Origin: Brugia malayi
Lineage: Eukaryota > Nematoda > Chromadorea > Rhabditida > Onchocercidae
DNA length: 64,000 bases
Assembly (NCBI RefSeq): GCF_000002995.4
Contig: NW_025062478.1
Span: 1,984,001-2,048,000 of the forward strand
Direction of reading: 5' to 3'
Shown: positions 41,214 to 52,322 of the stretch, piece by piece
Layout of the letters: each line of letters starts with the position of its first letter
How positions within the stretch are numbered: position 1 is the first letter of the stretch
Translations under genes and position numbers: made by a program
The notes under the pieces: model-generated
The model's input: only the letters and a program-made list of their open reading frames with translations
Databases searched by the model: none
What the model was told of the DNA's origin: nothing

Positions 41214-44200
41214 ATGGCTCAGCGCCGTATGTCATCATTAGCTAGTCCTTTCGAATTAATGACGCCAAGAGCTCTTGATGTAAATGCGATAACTGAAACG
41301 TTAAACCGAATGTTCCCTTCACTTCAACTTATCCCTAGTGATATCCAAAAACCAACGGTAAGCATTATCAGTTCAATTAGTATGAGAAACATCAAGTATG
41401 AAGGATTTATGCTAAGGTTGCGTTGTATTTCCTGAATTATTCAAATCAGTTTATTTCGCTTTCAAATTCAGGAGGATCGTCTACTTTATTCTGACTTTTT
41501 CCAATAGATAGGTTGAAACTTATTGATTTTTACAGTGCAATGCCAATCAAAAAATACTGCATGAGGTTGTTAGGTTGAATTTGAAAAATTGAATTCCTTT
41601 GATGGAGTTTTAAGCTACTTATGATTCAGTCAATGATCTAAGTTGCTTGCTATTTCAATAGCTAAAGAAAAGCAAAAGGGATGGCGAGAAGTAAATTTAA
41701 GTATTGGGGAAGGAATATAACTATTTTATAGATCTTCACATTTCGCCATTTCGTTCTATTGTAATTTTGGACTTTCTTTGTTTGAATTTCAGATAAGCAA
41801 GATTTTGAGGAATTTTAGATAGGAAATAAGATTTCGAGGTAATGAAATTAACGCTTCTTATCTATTTTTCTTTTTATTTTTATTTCTACATAGATCATTA
41901 TTCGAACGTTTATGGATATTTTCTACTTCTCTGAAATAGTTTTAAAATATGTTATAAGCTGTTATTATTTTGAATATGAAGATAACAGCTTACAATATAT
42001 AAAGTAATTCTTTAAGACAACTAATTAAATTGAATATTTCCATTTTACTCATTTGATAGTTCAGGTCCGAAATTTATTTCATTCTCTCCCGCAAATGAGG
42101 TTTGATTTAAACAAATAGTAGTTAGAAGAAAGTCTAAAATCACAAAACTCACCACATCAGGTTGCAGCCATAGTAACAGAATTTATGGTAAATGATTACA
42201 CTGTTTCAGTCTGAATTGATGTGTGTTGTATATCAGTATATCACCCAGTACATCATGGATATTCCGGATGCTGTTTATACGACACCACCGTTTGCATTTA
42301 GCAACGCCATGGATATGGACTTATTCACTCAGGCATATCCGAAATTAGTTATCTTCCAAGCCTTGTAAGTCATTCAGAACATTTTCGTTTTTCTTACAAC
42401 GCTTTCCGTTATGTGAAATCACTAATTCTTTAAATCCTATTTTCCTATATCACTATGTGATTATGAGGATGGGATTCCTGAAATCTATTGCATCGAACCA
42501 AGTTTAAATCTAAATTATCAGCAGAACTGTTTCGCTGGTTATGACCGAGGTTTCTTCAGATGAATGGCCGCGTGTAAAATAAACTGTTCTAATTATAATT
42601 GTAATCAAACTTCCTTTAGTTTTTAACTAGATTTTTAGGCCTAGGAATCATACACTTAAAAAATTTTATTTTTTTTTATTTTTTTTTTTGTAGATTTCAA
42701 AAACTTCTTTAGTTGATTAAGTAATCAAAGACATCCCAGATCTGCTATTGTGGAAGATATTTCATCAAATCAGATTCAGTTCAGTTATCTCGATTTAGTC
42801 GCACCAGAACCAGGGCCGACACGAATTCTCCTTTCTACCCTAATCAATTTCATTGAATTCACTGCAAATGCTATTACGGTTAGTATTAAATCACCTATTA
42901 TTTCAGTGGTATTATAGTGAAATGAAAATGTAGCTAGAACGAAGTGTTACCATAAATGTTATCATTCAGATAGGTTTTTTTTAATTTTTTAGCTGGAATA
43001 TTTTTCACGATTTATCCTTATTTCTTATTCCTTGTAAAACTGTTGTTTTATGTGTGAATTTATGCTAATGAATGTGAGATACGCATTTACGGTTCCACTT
43101 GTTGGAGTAGCAGGGTACGATTTGTTTTTACTAAATAATTTGTGATGTGGAAGATTTCTATGTTTAACGTGTGTTAATATGTTTTTGTTGGTTAGGCTTT
43201 TTTTTTTTTTGTTTAATTTAAAAGTACAAATGGTTTGCCAACGAAGTTATTCTAATTTAAAAGTTGCTTCTTCAGAGATGGTGTTATTGAATATCTTTTC
43301 GAATTCCAGAAAGCGCATGACATATTTAACTCTGTCGATAGTCGTAAAAGTGATCTGGAATCCAAAAAACTTAGTGTTATTGATCTTAATAATGAAATAC
43401 AACACCTGCGTAATGATGCAACGACTCGAAAACATTTGGAAAGTGAGGTAAATGGATTATCAAATGAACAAAAAGTAGTTCTTTTTTCTTTTTCACTTAT
43501 TTGTCTCCTCATATGAGGGCACATTATTACCTATTGTAATGCCTTGCAAAAGTAACAGCAACAAATCAAATGTTCTGCAAAGTTGTTTTATTTATTGGCA
43601 AAACTGGAAATTTAGTCAATAAATTCTTTTCAGTTCCGTGAGAAAATGGAGATCCTAGAACGTAATATAAAAGAAACATATGTTCAAACCGAAACAATCC
43701 AGATGGAGATGAAAGCAATTTGTGAAGCTAATATTGAAAAAGAGAACAAACTGGTGCATTTTTTAATCTTCGGTGGATGAGAATTGATTTGGATAAGTGA
43801 TTTTTATATTTTCAACGTCGATTTCTTTTAATTTTCTCTTATTTTTTTTTTTTTATATGTTGATAAATTTTGCAGATGGAAGCACAAAATGAAATTAAAC
43901 GCCTAACATTTCAAAATGATGTTGTTGATCGTGATATTGTCAATTCGCCTGATCGTTTGAACGCTGAATTAACTGATTTAACAAAGTATTTGGAAAATAT
44001 TCAAAAGGAAATTTCTTCAGAAAGGCTGGTGTATATACATTTTTTGTTTAGGAAAGAAAGTCATGAACAGTACTGTAAAGTACTTTCTTTCTATTTTTGA
44101 AATTCTTTGAAAGATTTAAGGCTTGACCAGAATGAAACCACAAGTTTTACCTTGGTTAGTGGATACTCTTTTCAAAATTTTGAATTTTATAAAATAGACT

Positions 44201-46449
44201 TATAACTAACGGTTTAAAGTTTTTTTAGCATTTTCTTTTCTCATTTTTTGTTTTTTATGTAATATCTGGTGCAATTTTAATTGAGCTTTGCAATTCAACC
44301 AAGTGACACATTTCGTGATAGTGTTACCTGTTTCGTGTGTGCTTCTGGCACTAATTACCATCATGAGACACTTTGCAAGAAAATATTGTTAATATGTTAT
44401 AGTTATGCATTATTTTATGATTTCTGCATTATTATTTTTGTTTCTACAGTCGTAAGAAATGGGAATATAAGGAAAAACAAAAGGAAAGAATCATGATCGG
44501 CCGATCTATAGAGCATTTTATGGAAATTCTAAATAAGTTGCGTGAGCGTCAGGTATGCAGTTTTATTTTTTGTTCAAATACTTTGTGTTGTGATAGCAAG
44601 TATTCTCCATAAAAAAATTAGGCTTCGTATACAATAATGTTTTTTCAATTAGTTAAAATTTTCGTGATAAATTCCAAAAGTTACATTTTACACTGCACTG
44701 AAGCTAACTATAGCGATATTTAGGGGTCTTTTAGTTTATTCTTTTCTCATTTTCTATTTCTTAATTAACTTAATGTCTGGTGTAATGTTTTGCTTAAAAT
44801 GATTTTTGTTTGGAAGACTGATTCTGATTCAAAATGAGGTATTTATTTTTCTGGATTTGCAGAAGGATGGTGCAATAATTGAAGAAACATTAGCCGCTGC
44901 AGAGGAGCAACGAAATGAAGCGAAAGAAGCTTATATGAATATAGAAGAGAAATTGACAAAAGAGAGAAATAAATTGCTTGCGATGGAAAAAGAATTCGAA
45001 AAGGAAGAATCACTTCACGAGAAATCGCTAAAAGACATTAAAGAACATTTGGCGACATTAAATGAGTTAGTTTTCATTTTTTGTCTCTCCTCTCGGTTTT
45101 TTTTTTTTTTTTTTTACTTTAATATCCATGGGTAACTTTTCTTTGTCTTCATTTGTATCCTTGATTTTTTTTTATAGAAGCTTGGTTAAAATTTTACATA
45201 TGCATTAAAATGTATTTGAGGAACTAGATCTTTTCAATGTTGTAGTTTTCTTGATAAGCATAATTTGTTCATATTATTTAATTTATTTAAGATCTATAAT
45301 TTCACCTCTTTGATTTAATATATTTTTCTAATAATTTTTCTTTTTTTTATATTCTTGCTTTGTGTGAGACAATTCATACACTTAATTTGCTTGTAATTAT
45401 TATTTTTTCTTATTACTTCCTCTGCTTTTGGTCCTTTTTTTCAATTCTTTTTTTTCTTCAGTATTTATTCCTAAAAATCCTGTTTATTCCACACTTGTAA
45501 ATTCCTGAAAATTTACTCAATTAGTGATAGCGCAATTAGCAAGTGATTAAATGGGAATTTTTCCACGTCTGTGAGTCGTTGTTAGAATGCTCATATGTCG
45601 TATTCTTTATGTGGCAGAATTAAAGGATTATTATATGTTCGGATTATACTTTTTTATAAGTTCTTTGTTTCAGTTTGATTATTAAGAAAAAGAAATGGGA
45701 TCTAATATCATGAAACGTTCACTGATAAAAATGCGTGTATATAGAATTTCCCATTCTCCTAGGGAAAGTCTTATTTTAATTTAACAAAAGTCTTGTTTAA
45801 ACGAGTACCATTTTGTCTGACATAAAAATGAATTTCCTTTAAATTTTAATTTTTTATATTTCTTTGGTTTTATATATGGCATTTCTAGACAAGTGAAGGA
45901 TATTCGTCGGCGAATGCAAGATTTTGATAAAGAGAATGTAGAAGTACAACGAGAAATCGCGAAAGTAAAGAATGAAATTGCAGCATTGACTCGAACAACG
46001 AATGCAGATACTAGAAATTTGGCTACGCGTCTTAACGAAGCTCTTAATAAAGTTCATTACAACTAAATATTTCAACTTTATTCTCTTTTTAGTCTAATTT
46101 CTAAATTTACAAGTTTTTCAACAGTTTTAGCATTCCAAATAATTTTTCTTGATTTTCCAATTTTAATTTGCATTAATCGTTTTATTTTATTTTTTTCGAG
46201 TGCAGTTTTCTGAAAATAATGTGCGTATTAGATAAATTTTAAAACTATGATTTTGTGTGCTAATTGGAGAATATTGCTGATTTTATTTCATTATAGTACT
46301 TGGATGCTGAGAAACTCTACAAAGAAGATTTCCGCAAAGTGGATAGCCTACACAATTATTTGGTAACCATGCTGAACGCATCTAATGATGACAGCACTTT
46401 CAACACATCACATTCAAGCAGTGTGTTGAGTGAACGAAATATAAGTTAG
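41214..46449 (+). CDS. NUF2: NUF2 kinetochore protein (HIM-10 orthologue)
   Basis: Subunit of the NDC80 complex, which binds spindle microtubules at kinetochores. Exons: 41214-41357, 42210-42364, about 42722-42882, about 43278-43447, 43634-43753, 43876-44028, possibly 44121-44154, 44457-44552, 44863-45065, 45889-46051 and 46297-46449. This gives about 505 aa, close to the family's usual 460-490. The N-terminal part is a calponin-homology fold (ITETLNRMFPSL; LVAPEPGPTRILLSTLINFIEF, broken here as LVAPEPGPTR then ILLSTLINFIEF). The rest is coiled coil, with DIVNSPDRL matching the DSPEKL block of other NUF2 proteins. Uncertain points: the third exon may start at 42731 (three residues shorter); the join from exon 3 to 4 needs either a GTATTA donor or an unseen small exon; and the segment 44029-44456 is unresolved. 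A strong acceptor at 42692-42693 would cause an early stop. Without the last splice the protein would end with VHYN at a TAA near 46066. Confidence 0.88.
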
Positions 46450-46538
46450 ATAAAGTATAAGTTTAGTGGTAATTGAGTTTTTAGTTATCAGTTATTTAAA
46501 TGTTCTTTCTTGAGATTTGATATCATACTTTATGTTAA

Positions 46539-46544
46539 AATAAA
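46539..46544 (+). terminator. Candidate poly(A) signal of NUF2
   Basis: AATAAA 90 bases past the NUF2 stop codon, a typical nematode 3' UTR length. Confidence 0.55.
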
Positions 46545-46559
46545 ATGAGAAAAATGTCA

Positions 46560-49500
46560 TCAAAATCAAAATTTCAACATATATGAATGAACGTCTCATA
46601 TCATTCATTCAATTATATCTTTTTTTTTCGAAAACATATCGATTTTCATTCCCACGTTTTATCGATAAAATTCAGGAACTTAAATTCAAATCTATTCACG
46701 AAAATTGTTTCATTTAAATCTTTGCCGTCATATTTAATGAAAAAGCGAAGTTTGTTGTGTTACATACAAGTATATGTGTATACTTCTACTTCTACACGTA
46801 CTTATGCGTAGCATTTGTATGTATTTCCATGTATGCATAAATTAGTTAAATAAAATCAAATGATAAAAAAGCACTTCGTTGGAAACTAAAAATTTGTCAT
46901 TGGTTTATTTTTTTTTACTTCTTATGTATTTTTTTTTTCCTTTTAATTTATAAATTTTTTACTGTGTCTGGAGATTACGTATTATTTTCCAATTGTAACA
47001 ATCGGTCGTTTATAATTTTAAACACTCATCCTTCTAATTTTTTGATTGAGTAATTCGTAATGCGAAGATTGATGTTTGCAACAACGTTCCTTTTTTTATT
47101 TTTAAACTAACTAAATGAATGATCGAAAACTAACATTTCTAATATTAACACTACTATTAATAATATTCTCTTATTATTTACTATTATTATTAAATTATTA
47201 CCGATACTTATGATCAGCATTTATTAAGTATTTAATTACCAGCCTTTCCCCCCATGGTATTAGTCATAATATAAGCTTAGTGTGGCAGAGTAATCTCTTT
47301 TAAATGTAGTTCCAAAAAAAAAAAAAAAATACCCACTGTATGCTCATCACTGACTAGTTTCGTATGAAACATTCGTAATTCATGATGTTTTTTGATTTTT
47401 GCACTATGGCTTCATGCCTTTATAATCTTACCTAGATCATTGAGCGTTTCTTTTTTTTTTTTTTTTTGGTAAGTTATTTGCAACCTTTATCAAAAGCCCG
47501 AAAATTCACCTTGTGCTTCAGATTAGTTTACATAACACTTAACCAAATCCCTTACAAAAGATCAATATGAATTGTGTTAAAAAGATAAAAAATCTTGGAA
47601 AATTTTCGGGTAATAAATATATCGATGTCTCCTTTTTGTGATCTCAACAGGGTTGGTGGTGTAGTGAGACTGCCACAAAAGCAGTGCAAGACAGTTTGGT
47701 GGGGAAGAAGACAAGTTTTCGACTTGTTTACGTGCAAAAGGAGATGAAGTATTACTGTAGTAGGATTAAAAAAAGAAAGAGACTCCTCGGCATCTTTGCG
47801 CCGGAAGAACATTTCTGATGTTTGTAAGGAGGAGTGGAGTGCTCATTGTACTTATTGTCTTATATGTTCTGGCGGTTCTATTGTTTCTTGCCGTTTTTTT
47901 TTTTTCTTGCAGTAACTTCACCAGTTATAATTGATTGTGTACTTATTATGTTGGTAGTATTGGTAGTATTGTTGCCTGGAAATTTTGAGATCTTTCGTCA
48001 TCTTTCGAAATTAATGGTGAAAGTCTTGAGAGTATGCCATTGAGGTCAAAATTTTGCTGGATTAATTTGCTGTTGGATATCCTTCCATTCCTATCTTTTT
48101 TAAATCCACAACTTTGCATTAATTAAAACCTGCTTTGAATGCGTTCTTCTATTCCAACATTCTTATGGTTTCCGATGCGTATTTGTGTGCTTAATGTTTT
48201 TTACATTTCAGTTTACTTGCCGTACCTGTTTTGGAAAAATAAGTTGCTCACAGAAATCTCCGCCTGCTAGTCTGAATCGATTTTTCAGAAAGTGTTTCTG
48301 CCTACGACTATAACTTAATACGTAAGAATTTAGAATCTGGTTTAAAAATTTTGACATCTTTACTATAAAAAATTCATTTCTTAAGTCTTGGAGTTACTTA
48401 TCTCTAATTGGATAGTAACAATTGAAAAGCTAGATATCCGTGTAAAGCAGGAACATAACAGTTTTGTTTAGTATTCCTTACAGCCATATTCCTTATCTTC
48501 GCAATTATTCAGCGTAGAATTCATTAGGGTGGAGGATAAGAATGCCTGAGTGGTTGCATTACTTAATCTTCACTGTAATTTATTTCTTGATTTTCCATTT
48601 TGTTAAAACTATTTAATTATCCATCGCATAAAGAAATATACCATTCAAGTTTTTTTTTTCTGCTTGAAGTTTTCATTTTGCTGGTAATTTTCTCACTTGC
48701 AATTGTTTTAGCCATTTGTTATTTCTTTGCAATCCTTTCTCTCAAGTCGTTTTTATTTTTTTTTTTAATATTTTAAATTTTTGTTCATAATAATGTTGAT
48801 CATAATTGTTGATAAAATAAAGTGAAAAAGCGTGCTTGTGCAGCTACATAAATAAGCTATTAGAAAGATAATGAAAGAAATATGGGAACAAAAAGAAAAA
48901 AAATTCAATCAAATTAAATTTTTAAAGGTAAAAATTGAGAAAATAAGAAGTGGTTATGATAAAGGTTATGAAATCGTTAATTTTTAATTCAAAATGCATA
49001 GTAAAAAAAAAATACACAATTATATGAAACAACGAGTAAAACAATGGATATATCGAAAGTGTTAAGAAAGTACTCTTGCAAAAGGGATTTTCCATTCAGA
49101 GTTTGTCTTGCAACTGAAAAGATTGCACGATATATGTAGGTAATGCTATCTTGATAAATTACTTAGCTCTGAAATTCTAGGAAATGTCGAGACCAGGAGG
49201 TTAAGCATTTAAAAAATAAACTAGGAAGTAAATTCCCAATAATAGAAGAAATAAGAAAGATGAAATTGATGCTTGGAATAAAAATGAAAATGGATAATCA
49301 AAAATTTATGGGCGAATTAAGTCATCGTGGATAGTTCAAAAAAGTCTTTTTTTTTCAACGTTTAGCTTGTAAATCAAAAAGGCTTTTTGTAAACATATCC
49401 CATAACTGTACTGTTTTTGGTCAATACAGTACCTGATGGATGCCATAATGACATAAAAATTTAGACGACGGTACGAAATAGAACATAAAAGAAAGAATTG

Positions 49501-49800
49501 CTGAAAAAAATCTTATTAAATTGTGCAAAAATCAGAAGTGGTAATTTGTACGTAGCCTTTATTTGACTATTCATTCCTAAGAAAATGAACAAAAATCTGT
49601 ATTAATTAATAGAAATAATTGAGAGAAGAAAAAAAAAAAATGTTTATGTAGAAGAATGGTATGGATGTACGAGGATATGATATTAGTACGAGGATGTTAG
49701 ATTGAGATGTAGTAGAGACAAAAAAAATACTCGAAGAAAAAAAGGATGGAACAGTCTCCATATATTGGATGAAAAAAAAAAATCTTCATGAGTGCGAAAG
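46560..49800. other. Intergenic DNA, one ambiguous coding-like patch
   Basis: Between NUF2 and the repeats before the zinc-finger gene. Mostly T-rich and non-coding, with a GC-richer patch at 47640-47860 described separately. No RNA gene or element termini seen. Confidence 0.5.
47651..47934 (+). other. GC-richer patch with overlapping short ORFs
   Basis: After a CAACAG acceptor-like sequence ending at 47651, one plus frame runs about 55 codons (GWWCSETATKAVQDSL at its start, a basic KKRKR stretch near the end) to TGA. The last bases of that frame overlap an ATG at 47818 (TGATG) that opens a 38-aa hydrophobic peptide ending at 47934. The minus strand is also open for 86 codons here. I cannot decide which, if any, is coding, and no family is recognised. 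Confidence 0.2.
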
Positions 49801-49807
49801 AATGAAG

Positions 49808-50181
49808 ACTCTCGAGCGCGAAAGATTGCAGAGAAATACTATTATTATGAATGTTCATTTTCGTCACTATTTTCTTGTCTTTTTGTTGCGTCAGAATTAT
49901 CAGGGAAAGTATGGGGTATTTAATGATTAGCATAAATAGAATTATGTGTAGGTAAATTAAAATTATGTGTAGGTAAAAAAGAAATACTATTATTATGAAT
50001 GTTCATTTTCGTCACTATTTTCCTGTCTATTATTATGAAAAACTCTCGAGCGCGAAAGATTGCAGAGAAATACTATTACGTGACTATTTTCCTGTACTTT
50101 TGTTGTGTCAGAATTATCAGGGAAAGTATGAGGTAGTTAATGATTAGCATAAATAGTATTATGCGTAGGTAAATTAAAATA
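49808..50181. repeat. Direct repeats upstream of the zinc-finger gene
   Basis: A block containing CTCTCGAGCGCGAAAGATTG, GTTCATTTTCGTCACTATTT and AGAATTATCAGGGAAAGTAT occurs at 49808-49972. It recurs with a short internal deletion at 50041-50181. A partial copy of its middle lies at 49980-50030. The blocks carry CpGs rare elsewhere in the window and end about 120 bases before the zinc-finger start codon. They could be duplicated promoter elements or remnants of a repeated element. Confidence 0.8.
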
Positions 50182-50302
50182 TGTAAATCAGTGTTTTTTC
50201 ACCCTGTGTTCTTTTACCATAAGTAAATAATAGTTACGTCACTGGTCTTTGTGCTTAGTGAAAATTTGATAAGTTTGCTAATTTTATAGAATTGCGGCTC
50301 CC

Positions 50303-51829
50303 ATGGAGGACCAAGAAATCGAAGTGCTTTTCGAATACCTTAAAAGGGAACCGGAGATGTACCGGATTTTGCAAAGGTTCGTGAGCAGGACTGTTCAGGT
50401 AATTTTCACTTTGTCTTCCTCTTTTTTGCTTTTATTTTTTACATTATTATTTTTTTTTTATAAATTGATACAGTATGAAGAAAGAGTTGCTGAACTTTGC
50501 ACTGCCTTAAATTTAAAAAGTGACTGTAAAAAATAGCTTTTTCAGTTTGAACAGTCGCTCATAGAAAGGATGGCGGAGGCGGGGTGGAGGTTGGAGGAAC
50601 TGGTAGGGCAGAGTGCCCAGCCAGCAATGGAAGAGGATCCGGTACCTCAGGAGCCGGAATTTAACGAAGAAGAGGCAGAGTGGGCTCCTCTGCCTGAAAA
50701 TGAAAATGGTGATGAGGCCGAGAACTGGCCATCAGAAGCAGAGTGGACCCCTCTGCCGGAAGACGAAGAAGAAGAAGAGCCTGAGGTACCGGGGGTACCA
50801 ATGGAGATCGAGGAACCGGTAGAAGCAGTACGCGAACTCGTCCTGTAAGTTTAAGTTTTAGCAGCTATTGTACTAATTTGCTAACTAGATATTAACCTTA
50901 CCTACCCAATAATTTGCAATAAATATAAAACTGTTTCAGGCGAACGAGGACAATCAGAATCCCGGTTCCTGCCATGCAAGAAGCAATGGCTGCGGCACCT
51001 CCGGAGAAATTCGAACCAGCTGATTTAAAAAATCTTCCGGAGCAACTCCGAAGAGAGTTGATAGTGCCGCAAGCAGAGCCATACACGGTGGCACAAGGAG
51101 AAGGAAGCAAGAACATCGGTAAGTTATAATTTTAATAACTTAAGAAATGATTATATGCCGCAATTTGTAGAAGAAATACAATCATATTTTGACTTTGTAT
51201 TGATAAAATCATATGATATCATCGAAAATTTCATCCCTTATAATGCACTAAAACGATTACAAAATTCTATATCGATACTCGAAGAACAGTTTGTGCAACA
51301 ATATTTTCTTACTATTTCTATTTTCAGTGTGTGGCCTCTGCTGCAGGCAGTTTGAAACGTTGAAAGGGTGGCGCATTCACGCGTCGAGAACACACAAGCA
51401 AGATGGTAAGTATTGCGAAATGAATTTCCAATTAGTTTTTAAAGATATCGCTACATTTGATTCATTTAAAAGCCAGTAGACTGATTAATCATACATATTC
51501 CAGGCTTTTGTGCCCGTTGTGGGCATTACCTCTTGCTGCCACCTGAATTTACGGCCGCCCAGAGAACGGCAGCAATGGAGCTTCATGCCCTCGATTGGTG
51601 CCCGAGGGCATGCGCGGCCGTAATAAGCAAACGACAGGTGAAGCGGCGCAGACTTGACCTGGTAGGAAGAGAAGAGGATGCGCATCACCTCTTCATCCCA
51701 GGTAAGAAATTAATTAGCATTGAAGAAGTGAAATTTAAAAGTTAAAAAAAAAATGAACGGCCATAGAAAATAAAATATTCGTAAAGTGGGTCTCGTAATT
51801 TTTTTAATCAGTGGTTTTTTTCAGGCTAA
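50303..51829 (+). CDS. Acidic C2H2 zinc-finger protein, possibly transposon-derived
   Basis: I do not recognise the orthologue. Exons 50303-50398, 50546-50844, 50940-51118, 51328-51405, 51504-51701 and 51825-51829 join in phase to 284 aa. Residues 1-55 are amphipathic helix (EDQEIEVLFEYLKREPE onwards). Residues about 55-125 are acidic and proline-rich, with an internal duplication EAEWAPLPENE / EAEWTPLPEDE. A C2H2 finger follows near residue 195: CGLC, twelve residues, then HASRTH. A second Cys/His cluster begins FCARCGHY and ends HALDWCPRAC. A basic stretch KRQVKRRR, a possible nuclear signal, is near the C-terminus. Codons are GC-rich (CGG, GAG, CCG) while introns are AT-rich, so it differs from its neighbours. 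The last exon supplies only GC plus the TAA. A TTTATAG acceptor precedes the ATG. The finger spacing resembles those of nematode LINE-type retroelement proteins, but no polymerase is nearby. Nucleic-acid binding is likely; the rest is inference. Confidence 0.7.
50474..50536 (+). other. Alternative 3' acceptor giving a truncated zinc-finger isoform
   Basis: Acceptor GATACAG ends at 50473, inside intron 1 of the zinc-finger gene. Splicing exon 1 to it reads 20 codons (YEERVAELCTALNL at the start) and stops at TAG 50534-50536. The next acceptor (TTTTTCAG, ending 50545) lies nine bases beyond that stop and gives the full protein. The 52-aa product would keep only the N-terminal helix. Both acceptors are good by sequence. 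Confidence 0.45.
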
Positions 51830-51925
51830 TATTATTGCCTGGTCTTCCATATGCGGCCACCTGTCGCTGCCTGCTGCGAATCTCCATCCTCTTCCAATGA
51901 AAGACGTCCAAGCTGGTTAGTAACA

Positions 51926-52137
51926 TCCAAAAAATAAAAAAAAAATGAAAAACTAACAAATAAAAAAAACAAAAAAACAAAAAAAAAAAAAACTAAAAAA
52001 TAAAAAAAAAAAAACTAAAAATAAAAAAAAAGCAAAAAAATAAAAAATTAACTAAAAAATAAAAAAAAAAAAACAAAAAAAATCGAAAAAACCTAAAAAA
52101 AAAGATTTAAAAAAATAAAAAAAAAAATAAAAAAAAA
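51926..52137. repeat. A-rich low-complexity tract
   Basis: About 210 bases of A-runs broken by single T or C, for example repeats of ACTAAAAAATAAAA. It begins about 100 bases past the zinc-finger gene's stop codon. It may be an expanded poly(A) tract, as left behind by a retroposed element, or simple slippage. Confidence 0.85.
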
Positions 52138-52157
52138 TTTGATGTTTAATTTAATGT

Positions 52158-52322
52158 AAAAACAACTGATTTCAAAATATGGAAAAGGCTGAGGAGTTTG
52201 TAGCTGCTTTACGTTTTTGTATGTCATTTACCGTCCTAGTGATAGAGTAATCAAAAGCTTGTAAAGGGCATTTTTTTGCCATCACAAGCATAAATCAAAT
52301 TACTTTGAAATCAGTTGTTTTT
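52158..52322. mobile_element. Possible 165-bp MITE-like element with 19-bp inverted ends
   Basis: The left end (52158-52176) is the exact reverse complement of the right end TTTGAAATCAGTTGTTTTT (52304-52322). Inside is a nested hairpin at 52257-52289: GCTTGT pairs with ACAAGC and GGCA pairs with TGCC around a T loop. No clear target-site duplication is visible in the A/T-rich flanks. It could be a non-autonomous transposon or a structured 3' element of the zinc-finger gene. Confidence 0.45.

Noticed and set aside
43247..43524. Minus-strand ORFs of 62 and 90 codons
   Set aside because: They are antisense shadows of NUF2 exon 4.
50130..50139. TGAGGTAGTT, let-7-like word in the repeat before the zinc-finger gene
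   Set aside because: The other copy of the repeat has a different sequence at this place and there is no hairpin.
51485..51688. Minus-strand ORF of 67 codons
   Set aside because: Antisense to exon 5 of the zinc-finger gene, open only because of its GC-rich codons.
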